In this document: piece after piece, positions 53,901 through 60,812 of the stretch
How positions within the stretch are numbered: the stretch's first letter is position 1
Layout: each line of letters starts with the position of its first letter
Assembly: GCF_030845195.1 (NCBI RefSeq)
Contig: NZ_CP132543.1
Span: forward strand, 1,071,501-1,135,500
Reading direction: 5' to 3'
DNA length: 64,000 nt
Source: Sanyastnella coralliicola
GTDB taxonomy: Bacteria; Bacteroidota; Bacteroidia; Flavobacteriales_D; Sanyastnellaceae
Notes under the pieces: model-generated
The model's database searches: none
Told to the model about the DNA's origin: nothing
Seen by the model: only the letters and a program-made list of their open reading frames with translations
Made by a program: the position numbers and the translations under genes

Positions 53901-54979
53901 TGCAGTTGTGTGCGGATACATTCCAGATGGATATCATCGTATCGCCAACCCCGATCACCGACTTTAGTTTGTCTGAGACAGAGAGTTGTACATTCCCAAT
54001 TACACTTCAGACATTCAATAACACCCAGTTTGCTGATGGATATGAGTGGGACTTCGCTCCATTTGGAAACTCAGACTTGGCAGAACCGGAGATCACCTTC
54101 GATCAAATCGGAACCTGGGACGTTACACTCACAGCGAGTAATGCGTACGGTTGCGAGACTAGCGAAACGGAACCATTCATCGTGCACCCAGCTCCAACAG
54201 CTTCTTATACCGCCAATCCAACCTGGGGTTGTATTGACCTTCCGGTGAGTTTCACCAATGAGTCTGACGGAACGATCATCGATTACCAATGGACATTCGG
54301 TGACGGAGGGGTGAGTACATTGCCAAACCCTACGCACACGTACAGTGACGATGGATATTTCGATGTCCAATTGATCGTTACTACCGATCAAGGCTGTGTC
54401 GATACCATGTTTGTTGACAACCAAGTACAGGCGTACCCATTGCCGATTGCTGACTTTACTTTTAGTCCGGAAGAAACGACGATCTACTCTCCAGAAATCG
54501 ACTTTGTTGACCAGTCATTTGACCCATTCTCATGGTTCTGGGATTTTGGTGACGGTTATTTATCAAGTGAGCAGAATCCGTCACACATTTACGAGCTTCC
54601 GGGAGTTTATCTCATTGAGCTCACGGTACAAAACATCTATGGTTGTGAAGACCGCGCCGTAGGCCAGGTGACTATCGACGACCAATTCAATATCTACGTT
54701 CCTAATGCCTTCACTCCTGATGGTGACAACGTGAACGACGTCTTCCGTCCAGAGATTGTTGGAGAAGGGATGGTAGATTTCTATGAGCTCCTCATCTTTG
54801 ACCGATGGGGCATGGTAGTCTTCGAAACCAATGATATGGATGCTGTCTGGCTAGGAGACTTCCGTGATGGAGGTGAATACTACGTTCAAACAGACACTTA
54901 CATCTGGCAGGTCAAATACCGCCTCAAAGGCGCTGAGGAAAGCGAGATTGTGACAGGGCATGTGAATTTGATTCGGTAG
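47921..54979 (+). CDS. Giant PKD-repeat surface adhesin with type B T9SS (CHU_C) sorting domain
   Basis: 2352 residues from ATG 47921 with a signal peptide (AQIAFTQC). It consists of roughly twenty beta-sandwich repeats. Many are PKD domains (YDWNFG, YEWDFGDGTG, YQWTFGDGG with TYTVTLTV strands). In the middle (residues about 830-1500) lie SprB-like repeats of the form VDAGPDxxLCDQPxxExLTGFSP, GxWxGxxV and GxFTLxYTFTD. Each repeat carries one or two cysteines. The end is a CHU_C domain (NIYVPNAFTPDGDNVNDVF, LLIFDRWGMVVFET, YIWQVKYRL, GHVNLIR). This matches SprB-type gliding adhesins, shorter than SprB itself. It may function in surface attachment or gliding. Confidence 0.92.
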   Translation: MTDRANWLKYSLSLCLVLFAQIAFTQCEVDAGDDITICQGETVTLGGSPTIVEGGGGVGVQWSNGLGNGENPTVTPNSTTTYTVNMTGGGCGGESDQITVTVLPSPEADFNFSPNGECGGTTVNFTSTSSGNGLSYDWNFGNPGAPSNSSTQQNPSHEFVAPGNGNTTFTVTLTVTDSNGCVDSFSQTVDVQESPDPTITDADIFTPFVMCGAQGQVTFDLTINNGSTTTGTNTNYFIDWGDASAPYDDPSFTSLTHTYTSEGFYNLTVTVTGDNGCENTANYEVFAGSNPSIGLANPGATINLCAPNTLVFPLTNYENNSPGTEYTITFSDGSPPETFVHPPPASVEHTFNISSCDFTSLGGFANSFYVQIIAENPCGFSAATIEPIQTSSAPTAAMDVFPGTEGCAGSPFTFTNVSTNSNFNNNGNCTNLMTANWSIEPASGWTVTGGSLTDPDSFSAVFDPGTYTITMVGANPCGDDEVSIDICVTTPPEALFAIDPVSGCAPLEVPTTNLSSSLNNCDNESYLWEITPNTGWFVSSGSTTAIDPEFTFTQEGTYTIELNVTNLCGTDIYTQQVTVVEPPAVDLSPIPSACQGTNVTPIVSYDNGGGTISSYDWDFTGGTPDSFNGANPPNVSYPNTGNYTVTITIENECGVGSDSESFLVETAPTVTLSAVDDELCNGQATTLTANGAVTYDWTPAPGLNVINGNQATVNPSSTTTYEVTGYSAAGCIGTASITIDVNPLPVVVPDGTFEICAGDCVDLAVSVSGGQAPYTTYNWTPAGTLDDPSSPTPEACPPFSETYTVSVTDANGCVGQTNVPVTVNPLPAVNAGTDVTLCDQPVAEQLTGFSPLGGTWTGPNVTAGGEFTPSGTGLVTLTYTFTDANGCTNSDDLEVDVIAPTTADAGPDLEICQLSPAEQLVPVTPGGTWSGTDVSVDGLFTPNTVGTFTLTYELGGGSCLSTDQIEVEVFELPVVDAGMDDNICEGDSIQLGAAVSGGELPYATEEWLASPFISDVTDPNTYASPTTTTVFTFTVTDDNGCVDSDDVTINVLSSPVVEAGPNIILCNQPIGEQLTGFSPIAGAGETGEWSGPDIDVDGLFTPSQPGTFTVYYTFTNIAGCTNIDSCDVTVIDPTLANAGPDLGLCLNGADEVLANGGTWTGDNVTPEGVFSPTETGTFDLTYTIGVGTCETSDDLQITVFELPTVDAGLEEFICEEDSTQLSALASSPNGAITDYTWTGVGLSDAAIADPWASPVSTTTFTVEVTDVEGCQASDDVTVNVNGLPVVDAGPDLTLCDQPIAETLTGFSPLPDMTSTGEWTGTGITNADGEFTSPGVGNYTLYYTFTDIAGCVNLDSIQVEVVPPVIAEAGPVQEMCLNNGQYELLGYTPTDNVTWSGDGVVDAAEGIFDPLVSGDGTFTLYLEFGSGTCYTIDSTEVTVLPLPQIIATDTSLCDNVGISPLPEFSPIGGTWEGVGVFDPVNGTYDPAVPTDIDNDIFYWYTDPNTGCADTVNVVVGILPSPLADFTVAPLGCTNGPVDVTNNSDVAATYDWDWGNGDTSTGFDPEYTYPDEGIFDIELIVAHDWGCSDTLVISNEIIDPPTAALTITPDEGCAPLEVAFENNAIGQYLDFEWDLSVTTTTDTVPANVIYQQGDDVLEYEVSLTANNFCGTDIAVDTVTVFPQPVAGFGTDYDEFCTPWDAQINNTSVGNPDIYEWDFGDGTGSALEEPGSHVFYTDSLPTDYTITLITTNECGVDTFAYTITVLPNTVTAFFNTDTTQGCEPLTVEFTDFSEGGTVIAYDFGDDNLSNDPNPVHTFTEAGEYTIYQYVNNGCSFDTTTAQVVVFDSPELDFTTDVPNVCENQPVQFINLSEDVNNVIWDLGDGTETDLTNPTHLYQDGGTFDVTITATSMFNECEATLTQPFTVFAAPETEFSVADQVGCSPFVVNFNNDTQNGNFYQWDFGDNETGNGPDVTHTFFNDTAEPALYTVTLISENLQLCADTFQMDIIVSPTPITDFSLSETESCTFPITLQTFNNTQFADGYEWDFAPFGNSDLAEPEITFDQIGTWDVTLTASNAYGCETSETEPFIVHPAPTASYTANPTWGCIDLPVSFTNESDGTIIDYQWTFGDGGVSTLPNPTHTYSDDGYFDVQLIVTTDQGCVDTMFVDNQVQAYPLPIADFTFSPEETTIYSPEIDFVDQSFDPFSWFWDFGDGYLSSEQNPSHIYELPGVYLIELTVQNIYGCEDRAVGQVTIDDQFNIYVPNAFTPDGDNVNDVFRPEIVGEGMVDFYELLIFDRWGMVVFETNDMDAVWLGDFRDGGEYYVQTDTYIWQVKYRLKGAEESEIVTGHVNLIR
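51583..51597 (-). repeat. Iterated motif copy inside the adhesin gene
   Basis: Exact 13-mer in minus orientation, coding for Ser-Ala-Leu-Ala between two adhesin repeats, in a position where sister repeats do not encode this peptide. Confidence 0.85.
52310..52325 (+). repeat. Long-form hairpin motif variant in the adhesin gene
   Basis: TCGCCTATCGGCGGAA, one base different from the copies at 22842 and 41139. Confidence 0.6.
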
Positions 54980-55039
54980 AGTGGGTAAGAATATCTTCCC
55001 CAATTCCTCGTTCTCTTCTCGTACCTTCACCTTACAACC

Positions 55040-55525
55040 ATGAATAATATCCTTTCTTTGGCTATGCCACTACCCACACGACGTACCGATATTTACGGAT
55101 TTATAGGCTCTGCAGGACTAGCGCTCGCCTCTATCGTTCTCGTCATTCTCGGTTTTGTGGCTAAGGAGTTTATTGCTGGAATTCTGGGATTTTTAGGAGC
55201 CTGGGCTTATGTATCAGCTGGGGTTTACTATTCCAATGTATGGGATCGTTCTAGCTTGGTGATGGTCGCTGACGAATCCACTTTGGATGCGCAGGAATTG
55301 GGGCAAAAGCAATTTCGATTGAGCAGAACCTATGGCTGGTGGATGGCCTTAATTGGGTTGTTACCATCGTTGCTATTCGGAGGAGTAGGATACATGTGCC
55401 TGAGCGATTTACAAGACTACGAAGGCATCATGCAAGTCTTTATAATGATCATCGGGACTGGGTTAATCATTTCTATGGTGGCCTTCATTATCGGGATGAT
55501 TCGTGTATCGAAATACGTCAACTAG
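55040..55525 (+). CDS. Small four-helix membrane protein (paralogue 1 of a tandem pair)
   Basis: 161 residues, no family recognised. Four hydrophobic segments are visible at about 20-38, 42-62, 95-115 and 128-150. Between the second and third pair is a short soluble stretch with MVADESTLDAQEL. The following gene has the same topology and a matching ESTLLDEDEL at the same place, so the two are diverged duplicates. It follows the adhesin by about 60 bp and could be co-transcribed. Function unknown. Confidence 0.7.
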   Translation: MNNILSLAMPLPTRRTDIYGFIGSAGLALASIVLVILGFVAKEFIAGILGFLGAWAYVSAGVYYSNVWDRSSLVMVADESTLDAQELGQKQFRLSRTYGWWMALIGLLPSLLFGGVGYMCLSDLQDYEGIMQVFIMIIGTGLIISMVAFIIGMIRVSKYVN

Positions 55526-55542
55526 ACGAACACTTTCATTCC

Positions 55543-55956
55543 TTGAAAAACTATGTCGGACTACTAGGCTCCTTTTTCGCCATTCTTTATGCCTTGTCGT
55601 TATTTCTTGAATTGGGGAGTATTTCAGCGTGTTTAGTTAACTGCCTTCATCTGGGTTGGGTAATCCTAGTCTATCTGCACTACAAAGCACCAGCGGTAAT
55701 TCACGAATCAACTTTGCTTGATGAGGATGAATTGAATCTAGATTTAGTACGTACTTGGCATCAAACGAGTTTGGCTCGAATTTTTGTTTCGATCATCACG
55801 TTTGTATACATGATCATCGCCTTGATTGGCATTTTGTTTATCACAGAGATTGGAACGGGTGAACTAGGCTATTCTCAGTTCTTAGTTATTCCAGCCGGAG
55901 TGTTATTGACTATTGCGATGGCCCAACGAATACGTGGGATGAGGTCTGAAGAGTAG
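55543..55956 (+). CDS. Small four-helix membrane protein (paralogue 2, TTG start)
   Basis: 137 residues if started at TTG 55543, 17 bp after the upstream stop; no ATG or GTG is available at the start of the first hydrophobic helix, and the frame upstream overlaps paralogue 1. Helices lie at about residues 5-25, 28-45, 76-98 and 105-125, with HESTLLDEDEL in between. Homology to paralogue 1 is visible in order of segments and the shared EST-L motif. A TTG start, or loss of the original start, makes expression less certain. Confidence 0.6.
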   Translation: MKNYVGLLGSFFAILYALSLFLELGSISACLVNCLHLGWVILVYLHYKAPAVIHESTLLDEDELNLDLVRTWHQTSLARIFVSIITFVYMIIALIGILFITEIGTGELGYSQFLVIPAGVLLTIAMAQRIRGMRSEE

Positions 55957-55965
55957 GAGGGTTGG

Positions 55966-58092
55966 CTACTTTACAAAGGCCAAGTTGGTCAGCTCAACAA
56001 TCGTCTTGAAGTTCCCAAAGGCTACCGTTACTTTGGAACCATTGATCTCGAGAACAGTCCCTCGTTTCTTACCTCCTTTGATCAAGCGAACAGTTGAACC
56101 CACCTTAATATTCTCCTGATGCGGTTTCGGCTTTTTCGGGTTCTTCTTTTCCTCTGCCTTCCGCTTCAACTCTGCCGCACGATGCGCTTCTTCAATACGG
56201 GACTTTTCTACGGTCAGGTACTTTGTCACATCTTCTAGGAGCGCGCGATTGTCCGGCTTCTTCTTGCCTTTGATATTGGCAGTCTTAAAGCGATCAACGA
56301 ATTGGTTTAGCTTACGACCACGGTTAAGAAGATCATTGTTTTTGTCGATGATCTCTTGTTGGGCAGCGAGTCGCTCTTCGTATTTACGGAGCTTGTCCTC
56401 AAAGCGCTGCTTAGCTTTCTTCGCGTCCGTTTCCGCCTTGAGCGTGCGCATGGTTAGCTTGTTATATTCAGACTTCTCGGTTTGAAGGTCAGCGATCAGC
56501 TTATCCATCTTCACCTTTCGGTCATCTAAGCGACTTTTAGCGTCTTCAATGAGCTCTTTGTCGATGCCATTGATCTCTGCCACCTCAAAGGTGAACGAGC
56601 TTCCTGGTTGGCCTATATCCAACTTAAAGATTGGATTCAAGGTTTCTTTGTCGAACAGCATCGAGCCGTTCATAGCGTTCTTCAACTGCGCCGCCTTCAA
56701 CTTAATGTTGGCGTAGTGGGTGGTAATCACACCGAAGCACTTGCGTTGATACAGCGACTCAAAGAATACTTCAGCCAAGGCACCTCCCAATTCTGGATCA
56801 GATCCTGTACCAAATTCATCAAGAAGAAGGAGGGTGCGACGGTTCGTTACGTTCAAGAAGTGCTTCATGCGGTTCAAGCGGTAGCTGTAGGTGCTCAATT
56901 GGTTTTCAATGCTTTGATTGTCACCAATGTCTGTAAGAACCGAATGGAAGATGCTCATTTTGCTGTTCGGGTCAGCCGGAATCAACAGTCCACTCTGAAG
57001 CATCAGCTGAAGCAAGCCACACATTTTCAACGTGATACTCTTTCCTCCTGCATTGGGTCCAGAGATGACGAGCATCCTCGAGAATCGGTCAAGGCGCAAA
57101 GATTGAGGGTGTGTTTCAATGCCTGCTTCTTTGTTCGAGAGTAAGAGAACTGGGTGGTATGCTTTGATCAACTCAATCTCTTGTTCATCTGATACGCCCG
57201 GAAGATGGGCATCCATATCCAGCGCTAACTTAGTGCGGGCGTTGATGAAATCAAGCTCAATCAAGAGTTCATTGTATGCTTCAATCAAAGGCAGGAAACG
57301 ACGAACGTTGCGCGTTAGCTCCATCAAGATCTTGCGAATCTCACGTCGCTCATCATCCAACAACATCTCGAACTCGTGGTTGAGCGGCACATTCGAAGAG
57401 GGTTCGATGTAGGTCACATTACCTGTCTTCGAAGTACCCATGGCCGCACCAGGAATCTTTCTCTTGTGCGTACTCTGAACAGCAAGTACCCGTCGGTCGC
57501 TGATAAACCCTTCTCGTGTGTCAGAAAGGAATCCTTTGTCTGTGAGGTCTTTAAGGACCTTGTTGAAGTTACGATTGATCTTTCTACGGACCGAAGTCAT
57601 CTCTTGGCGAATCTTCTGGAGTCCAGAGGAGGCGTCGTCGCGAATCTTACCACGATTATCAAAGACTTGATCAATCGGTTCAATGATATCCTTGGTGTAG
57701 TAGACACTATCATATAGTGCCCACAATCGAGGGAATTCTTCTTCTTTGGTATCGAAGAAGTAGATCATGCGATTGACTAGGTCTGATGCATCTCGAATGA
57801 AAGTAAAGGCTGTCTCTTCCAAAACGCTATCGCGGATCTTCAGCATCTTGATTTCGCGATGCATCTCTGTATAGTCGATGCCTGGGAAACTATGTCCTTC
57901 CGTTCTTAGAATCTGGAACTCGCGCGTTTCTTCCAACGCTTTGATGATGCTCTTTTTGTCTTTGAGCGGGGTGAGTTCTGCCGCACGAAGTTGGGCAGTT
58001 TCATTGATGCAATGATCGTGCAGCATGATGCGGATCAGGTCAAATTCCAGATCCTTGACCACCTGTTCATCAAAGTGATCCATTAACTGCAT
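55966..58092 (-). CDS. MutS2-like ATPase lacking the Smr nuclease domain
   Basis: 708 residues. MutS core and lever domains (about 1-300) are followed by the ABC-type ATPase: Walker A GPNAGGKS at 345-352, LLLLDEFGTGSDP Walker B, and VITTHYANIK. A long Lys/Glu-rich coiled coil (about 500-640) and a small KOW-like C-terminal domain (VGSTVRLIKGGKKRGTVLEINGSKVTVAFG) follow. The Smr domain that ends classical MutS2 (about 780 residues) is absent. MutS2 proteins act on branched DNA and, in Bacillus, on stalled ribosomes; the latter would rely on the KOW/Smr region. The gene is 3 bp downstream of miaA. Confidence 0.9.
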   Translation of the reverse strand: MQLMDHFDEQVVKDLEFDLIRIMLHDHCINETAQLRAAELTPLKDKKSIIKALEETREFQILRTEGHSFPGIDYTEMHREIKMLKIRDSVLEETAFTFIRDASDLVNRMIYFFDTKEEEFPRLWALYDSVYYTKDIIEPIDQVFDNRGKIRDDASSGLQKIRQEMTSVRRKINRNFNKVLKDLTDKGFLSDTREGFISDRRVLAVQSTHKRKIPGAAMGTSKTGNVTYIEPSSNVPLNHEFEMLLDDERREIRKILMELTRNVRRFLPLIEAYNELLIELDFINARTKLALDMDAHLPGVSDEQEIELIKAYHPVLLLSNKEAGIETHPQSLRLDRFSRMLVISGPNAGGKSITLKMCGLLQLMLQSGLLIPADPNSKMSIFHSVLTDIGDNQSIENQLSTYSYRLNRMKHFLNVTNRRTLLLLDEFGTGSDPELGGALAEVFFESLYQRKCFGVITTHYANIKLKAAQLKNAMNGSMLFDKETLNPIFKLDIGQPGSSFTFEVAEINGIDKELIEDAKSRLDDRKVKMDKLIADLQTEKSEYNKLTMRTLKAETDAKKAKQRFEDKLRKYEERLAAQQEIIDKNNDLLNRGRKLNQFVDRFKTANIKGKKKPDNRALLEDVTKYLTVEKSRIEEAHRAAELKRKAEEKKNPKKPKPHQENIKVGSTVRLIKGGKKRGTVLEINGSKVTVAFGNFKTIVELTNLAFVK

Positions 58093-58095
58093 ACG

Positions 58096-59013
58096 TTACG
58101 CTTCTTGTCTTTTCGTGATGGCATCTTCAATCCAACTGATCATTTCTTCGCTAGCGCGGAAATCGAACCACTGAATATCCGTGTTTTTGCGGAACCAGGT
58201 CATTTGGCGTTTGGCGAAGTTTCTCGTGTGTTGTTTGATCTTTTCGACGGCCGTTTCCTTGTCTAACTCACCGTCGAAGTATTGGAATAACTCTTTATAG
58301 CCCACGGTGTTCAAGGCATTGCGATCTCTTTGTGGAAATACCGCCTTGGCCTCTGCTTCCAAACCGGCTTCCATCATTAGGTCAACTCGTTGATTGATGC
58401 GGTCGTAAATGACTTCTCTTTCGGCAGTTAGGCCGACATACAGCACATCAAAGGCGCGCTCTTTTCCCGCCGTGAGGCGGAGATCAGAATACTTCTGACC
58501 AGAAGCCTTACACACTTCCAAGGCCCGCATTAGACGCTGAGGGTTGTGGATGTCCATAGCAGCGTAGTGCTCAGGATCAAGTGCTTTGAGTTCTTCTTGA
58601 AGAGGCTCAATACCTTTTTCTTCGAACTTCTTAATCAAAGAAGCACGAATGAGCAGGTCACTTGGGAGTTCGTCAAAACCTTTGGTAATGGCTTTGATGT
58701 AAAGACCGCTTCCACCGGTTAGAATCGCTACCGATTTTTCTTTGAAGTACTGATCGAGGAACTCAATGACATCACGTTCGAAATCTCCAGCGCTGTATTC
58801 ATCTTCGATGCTTAAGAAGTCTACAAAGTGATGGACAGCTTGGGCGCGCTCTTCAGGTGTTTGCTTCGCTGTGCCTATGGAAAGCTCCTTGTAGAATTGA
58901 CGAGAATCGGCTGAGACAATCTCAGCATCAAAGTGTTGCGCCAATCGAATAGCCGCAGCTGTTTTACCGATCGCAGTAGGACCAGCGAGAACGATCAACA
59001 GCGGCCTTGACAT
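58096..59013 (-). CDS. miaA: tRNA dimethylallyltransferase
   Basis: 305 residues, normal length. It adds a dimethylallyl group to A37 of tRNAs reading UNN codons. The P-loop LAGPTAIGKTAAA is at the N-terminus, SADSRQFY follows with the catalytic Asp, DFLSIEDEYSAGDFERD and LTGGSGLYIKA are typical, and NALNTVGYKELFQYFDGE carries the tRNA-binding part. Its ATG overlaps the upstream stop by one base (TAATG), and MutS2 follows by 3 bp, forming a three-gene operon. The iterated 13-mer lies near the 3' end, coding Phe-Arg-Ala-Ser-Glu. Confidence 0.96.
   Translation of the reverse strand: MSRPLLIVLAGPTAIGKTAAAIRLAQHFDAEIVSADSRQFYKELSIGTAKQTPEERAQAVHHFVDFLSIEDEYSAGDFERDVIEFLDQYFKEKSVAILTGGSGLYIKAITKGFDELPSDLLIRASLIKKFEEKGIEPLQEELKALDPEHYAAMDIHNPQRLMRALEVCKASGQKYSDLRLTAGKERAFDVLYVGLTAEREVIYDRINQRVDLMMEAGLEAEAKAVFPQRDRNALNTVGYKELFQYFDGELDKETAVEKIKQHTRNFAKRQMTWFRKNTDIQWFDFRASEEMISWIEDAITKRQEA
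58147..58161 (+). repeat. Iterated motif copy inside miaA
   Basis: TTCGCTAGCGCGGAA, antisense to miaA. The coding strand reads Phe-Arg-Ala-Ser-Glu, so it uses a different reading phase from the copies read as Ser-Ala-Leu-Ala. Confidence 0.85.
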
Positions 59014-59600
59014 TAGTAAAGGTCCTTGTCGAGATCGTCTAGACTAGTGAAGTTATCATCATCGCCTCCGTCAAGATCGTCGAGGTATGCATCGAGTTCA
59101 GGATCTCCTGTTTTCTCTGGCTTGCTATCATCTTCAAATCCGAGATCTAGTCCGCCAAACAAATCCATTTCTTTTGAGTCCTGGGCAGGAGCATCACCGT
59201 ATACAAGAGATACCTTAGGATAGATGGTACTTGGGGCAGCCTTTTTAACGGCAACCAACTCGATGTAGAAGCACCACATTCTCAGGAAATCATAGACATA
59301 AATGATCTTCTCAGCAGGGGAGTTGATCATGCTTTCCAAGCTCACCGTCTTCATGGATTTAATGGCCGAAGGTTGCGCTTCTTCAGCGACGCCTCCGCCC
59401 ATATCCATCAACGTGATTTCTTCGCCTCTTTCCCACTGGTCATCACTCATGTAGAACGACGCCATCTCACCTTCTTCGAAATCAAATGCACTTAGGATGG
59501 CTTCGTGAAAGCTCTCGAAAGTATCGTTGGTTTCGATCTCAATATCACGGAAGACATCGTCTTCAGTATCAATGATGACACGGAACTTGTAAATGTTCAT
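59013..59600 (-). CDS. Plasmid pRiA4b ORF-3-like (IS1096 TnpR-like) domain protein
   Basis: 195 residues. The N-terminal 150 residues match the pattern of the pRiA4b ORF-3 family (YKFRVIIDTEDDVFRDIEIETNDTF, SFHEAILSAFDFEEGEMASFYMSDD, YVYDFLRMWCFYIELV). The last 45 residues are very acidic and low-complexity. The function of this family is unknown despite its mobile-element name; no transposase is present here. It is the first gene of the operon with miaA and mutS2 and has a TAGCTTTG promoter 27 bp upstream. Confidence 0.82.
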   Translation of the reverse strand: MNIYKFRVIIDTEDDVFRDIEIETNDTFESFHEAILSAFDFEEGEMASFYMSDDQWERGEEITLMDMGGGVAEEAQPSAIKSMKTVSLESMINSPAEKIIYVYDFLRMWCFYIELVAVKKAAPSTIYPKVSLVYGDAPAQDSKEMDLFGGLDLGFEDDSKPEKTGDPELDAYLDDLDGGDDDNFTSLDDLDKDLY

Positions 59601-59626
59601 GAATGTTCTGCTTCTAAACTTCTTTG

Positions 59627-59634
59627 CAAAGCTA
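59627..59634 (-). promoter_or_regulatory. Promoter -7 box (TAGCTTTG) for the miaA operon
   Basis: Exact TAnnTTTG match on the minus strand, 26 bp before ATG 59600 and immediately next to heptad island 11, which occupies the region where upstream promoter elements would lie. Confidence 0.6.
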
Positions 59635-59646
59635 CGTATTTATGGC

Positions 59647-59765
59647 GTGGAACGTGGATCGTGGAATGTGGAATGTGGAATGCGGATTTCGGATCGCGGA
59701 TTGCGGAATGCGGATTGCGGATCGCGGAATGTGGATTGTGGTTTTTTAGGTCTTTGGTTTTCGGA
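59647..59765. repeat. Heptad island 11: 14 contiguous NYGGANN heptads plus three T/G-rich ones
   Basis: Heptads GTGGAAC, GTGGATC, GTGGAAT x3, GCGGATT, TCGGATC, GCGGATT, GCGGAAT and on to GTGGATT lie in a single register from 59647 to 59737. TTTAGGT, CTTTGGT and TTTCGGA continue to 59765 and encode the last residues of the small membrane protein. Confidence 0.95.
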
Positions 59766-59991
59766 GGAGGATGAAGATGAGGGCAAGAGGGATGAAATAC
59801 ACCAACGCAAAGGAGAGGTATTTCAGAAGAATGAGTCCGAGGAGGATGAATGCGATGAGGCCTATCCAATTGATGATGCCTTTTTTTACACCTCCCTTGT
59901 TCCTAGCATCCCTGATGTAGAGAAACAGATACATGAAGGTGAAGCCAAAGGCTAGAATATACAGTAGAAGAAATGCAAGGAATACGTACAT
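59746..59991 (-). CDS. Small two- or three-helix membrane protein
   Basis: 81 residues, mostly hydrophobic. Segments at about 2-25 and 42-75 (a helix pair) are separated by a basic loop RDARNKGGVKKG. Its C-terminal Arg-Lys-Pro-Lys-Thr and stop are coded by heptads of island 11. No family is recognised. It lies 24 bp downstream of the barrel gene on the same strand. Coding status is likely but not certain because of its small size. Confidence 0.6.
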   Translation of the reverse strand: MYVFLAFLLLYILAFGFTFMYLFLYIRDARNKGGVKKGIINWIGLIAFILLGLILLKYLSFALVYFIPLALIFILLRKPKT

Positions 59992-60015
59992 AGGGGTGCT
60001 TCCCTCACATGTAGG

Positions 60016-60612
60016 TTAGAATCGATAACCGATGGCGAGTTCGAATCGGTAAAGATTTGTGGTGCTGTCATAATCACCAGCACGCTGACGGGCTTCATTG
60101 TACACCGAAGGCGTATTGAAAGAGGCACTGGCGCGACCAAAACCTCCGAGTACCTCAACGTATAGCGGGGTATCTCCACAGGCAGTGCGGTATCCAGCAG
60201 CTAGGCCACCTCCAATCGAATATCCCTTGCGTAATTCAGCTCCCACGCTTGGGTCTTCCATAAGGTATTCTTTCAGTCGACGTGCATGTCCAAAACCGGC
60301 AATGAAGACCCCTCGATGCACGGACTCTTGGTTATCATGCCAAGGGTAAAAACGTACCTCAGGAAGTAAAGCAACACCTTGAACGCTGTATGATTCCCAG
60401 GCGGTGTTGATCATGTCTTGTTGATGGTACGCGTATCGTCCGAATTCTACATGAAGTCCATACGTGAACGAAGAGTTGTTCTCATATTCATATCCAGCTC
60501 CGAAGAGGGGTAGACCAGTCAGGAAGTAGCTGTTCTGCAGGCGCAATCCGTGTTGGGCGTGGACACAAATGACAGTCAGCAGCGCTACGCCCAAAAGCAA
60601 TAGGCGACGCAT
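60016..60612 (-). CDS. Exported protein, probable small outer-membrane barrel
   Basis: 198 residues from ATG 60612, giving the signal peptide LLLLGVALLTVICVHAQ; the longer frame upstream crosses heptad arrays and is not believable. Strands with alternating aromatic residues (FGAGYEYENNSSFTYGLHVEFGRYAY, EVRFYPWHD, GVFIAGFGHARRL, GGGLAAGYRTA, LYVEVLGGFGRA, and LYRFELAIGYRF at the C-terminus) suggest an eight-stranded barrel ending in Phe, as outer-membrane proteins do. Function unknown. Confidence 0.72.
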   Translation of the reverse strand: MRRLLLLGVALLTVICVHAQHGLRLQNSYFLTGLPLFGAGYEYENNSSFTYGLHVEFGRYAYHQQDMINTAWESYSVQGVALLPEVRFYPWHDNQESVHRGVFIAGFGHARRLKEYLMEDPSVGAELRKGYSIGGGLAAGYRTACGDTPLYVEVLGGFGRASASFNTPSVYNEARQRAGDYDSTTNLYRFELAIGYRF

Positions 60613-60663
60613 AGGACAAGAAATTAGGTTGACGTAAATATACGGAATCTGAACGAGACGCTT

Positions 60664-60763
60664 CTCGGGTCGAGGGTCGAGGGACTCTAATCCATAATCT
60701 ATAATCGATAAACTATAACGGTGTCGCACTAACGCCTATAGCCTAACGCCTAACGCCTATTGA
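60664..60763. repeat. Heptad island 12: two A/T-rich and CTAACGC arrays
   Basis: Array 1 (60664-60719) has eight heptads changing from CTCGGGT and CGAGGGT to CTCTAAT, CCATAAT, CTATAAT, CGATAAA and CTATAAC. Array 2 (60729-60763) has CTAACGC, CTATAGC, CTAACGC twice and CTATTGA, offset by 2 bp. The G/C content changes strongly while the 7-bp period holds. Confidence 0.88.
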
Positions 60764-60812
60764 AAAACAAAGCATTTTGCCATTTCGCCGTTAGCCCTTT
60801 AGCCGACGGAGC

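Noticed and set aside
55339-55542. N-terminal extension of the second small membrane protein
   Set aside because: It overlaps paralogue 1 in another frame, lacks similarity to anything, and the helix pattern starts only after 55543.
59013-59600. Transposon gene (IS1096 TnpR-like)
   Set aside because: The family name is historical; no transposase, inverted repeats or target-site duplications are visible, and the gene is embedded in the miaA operon.
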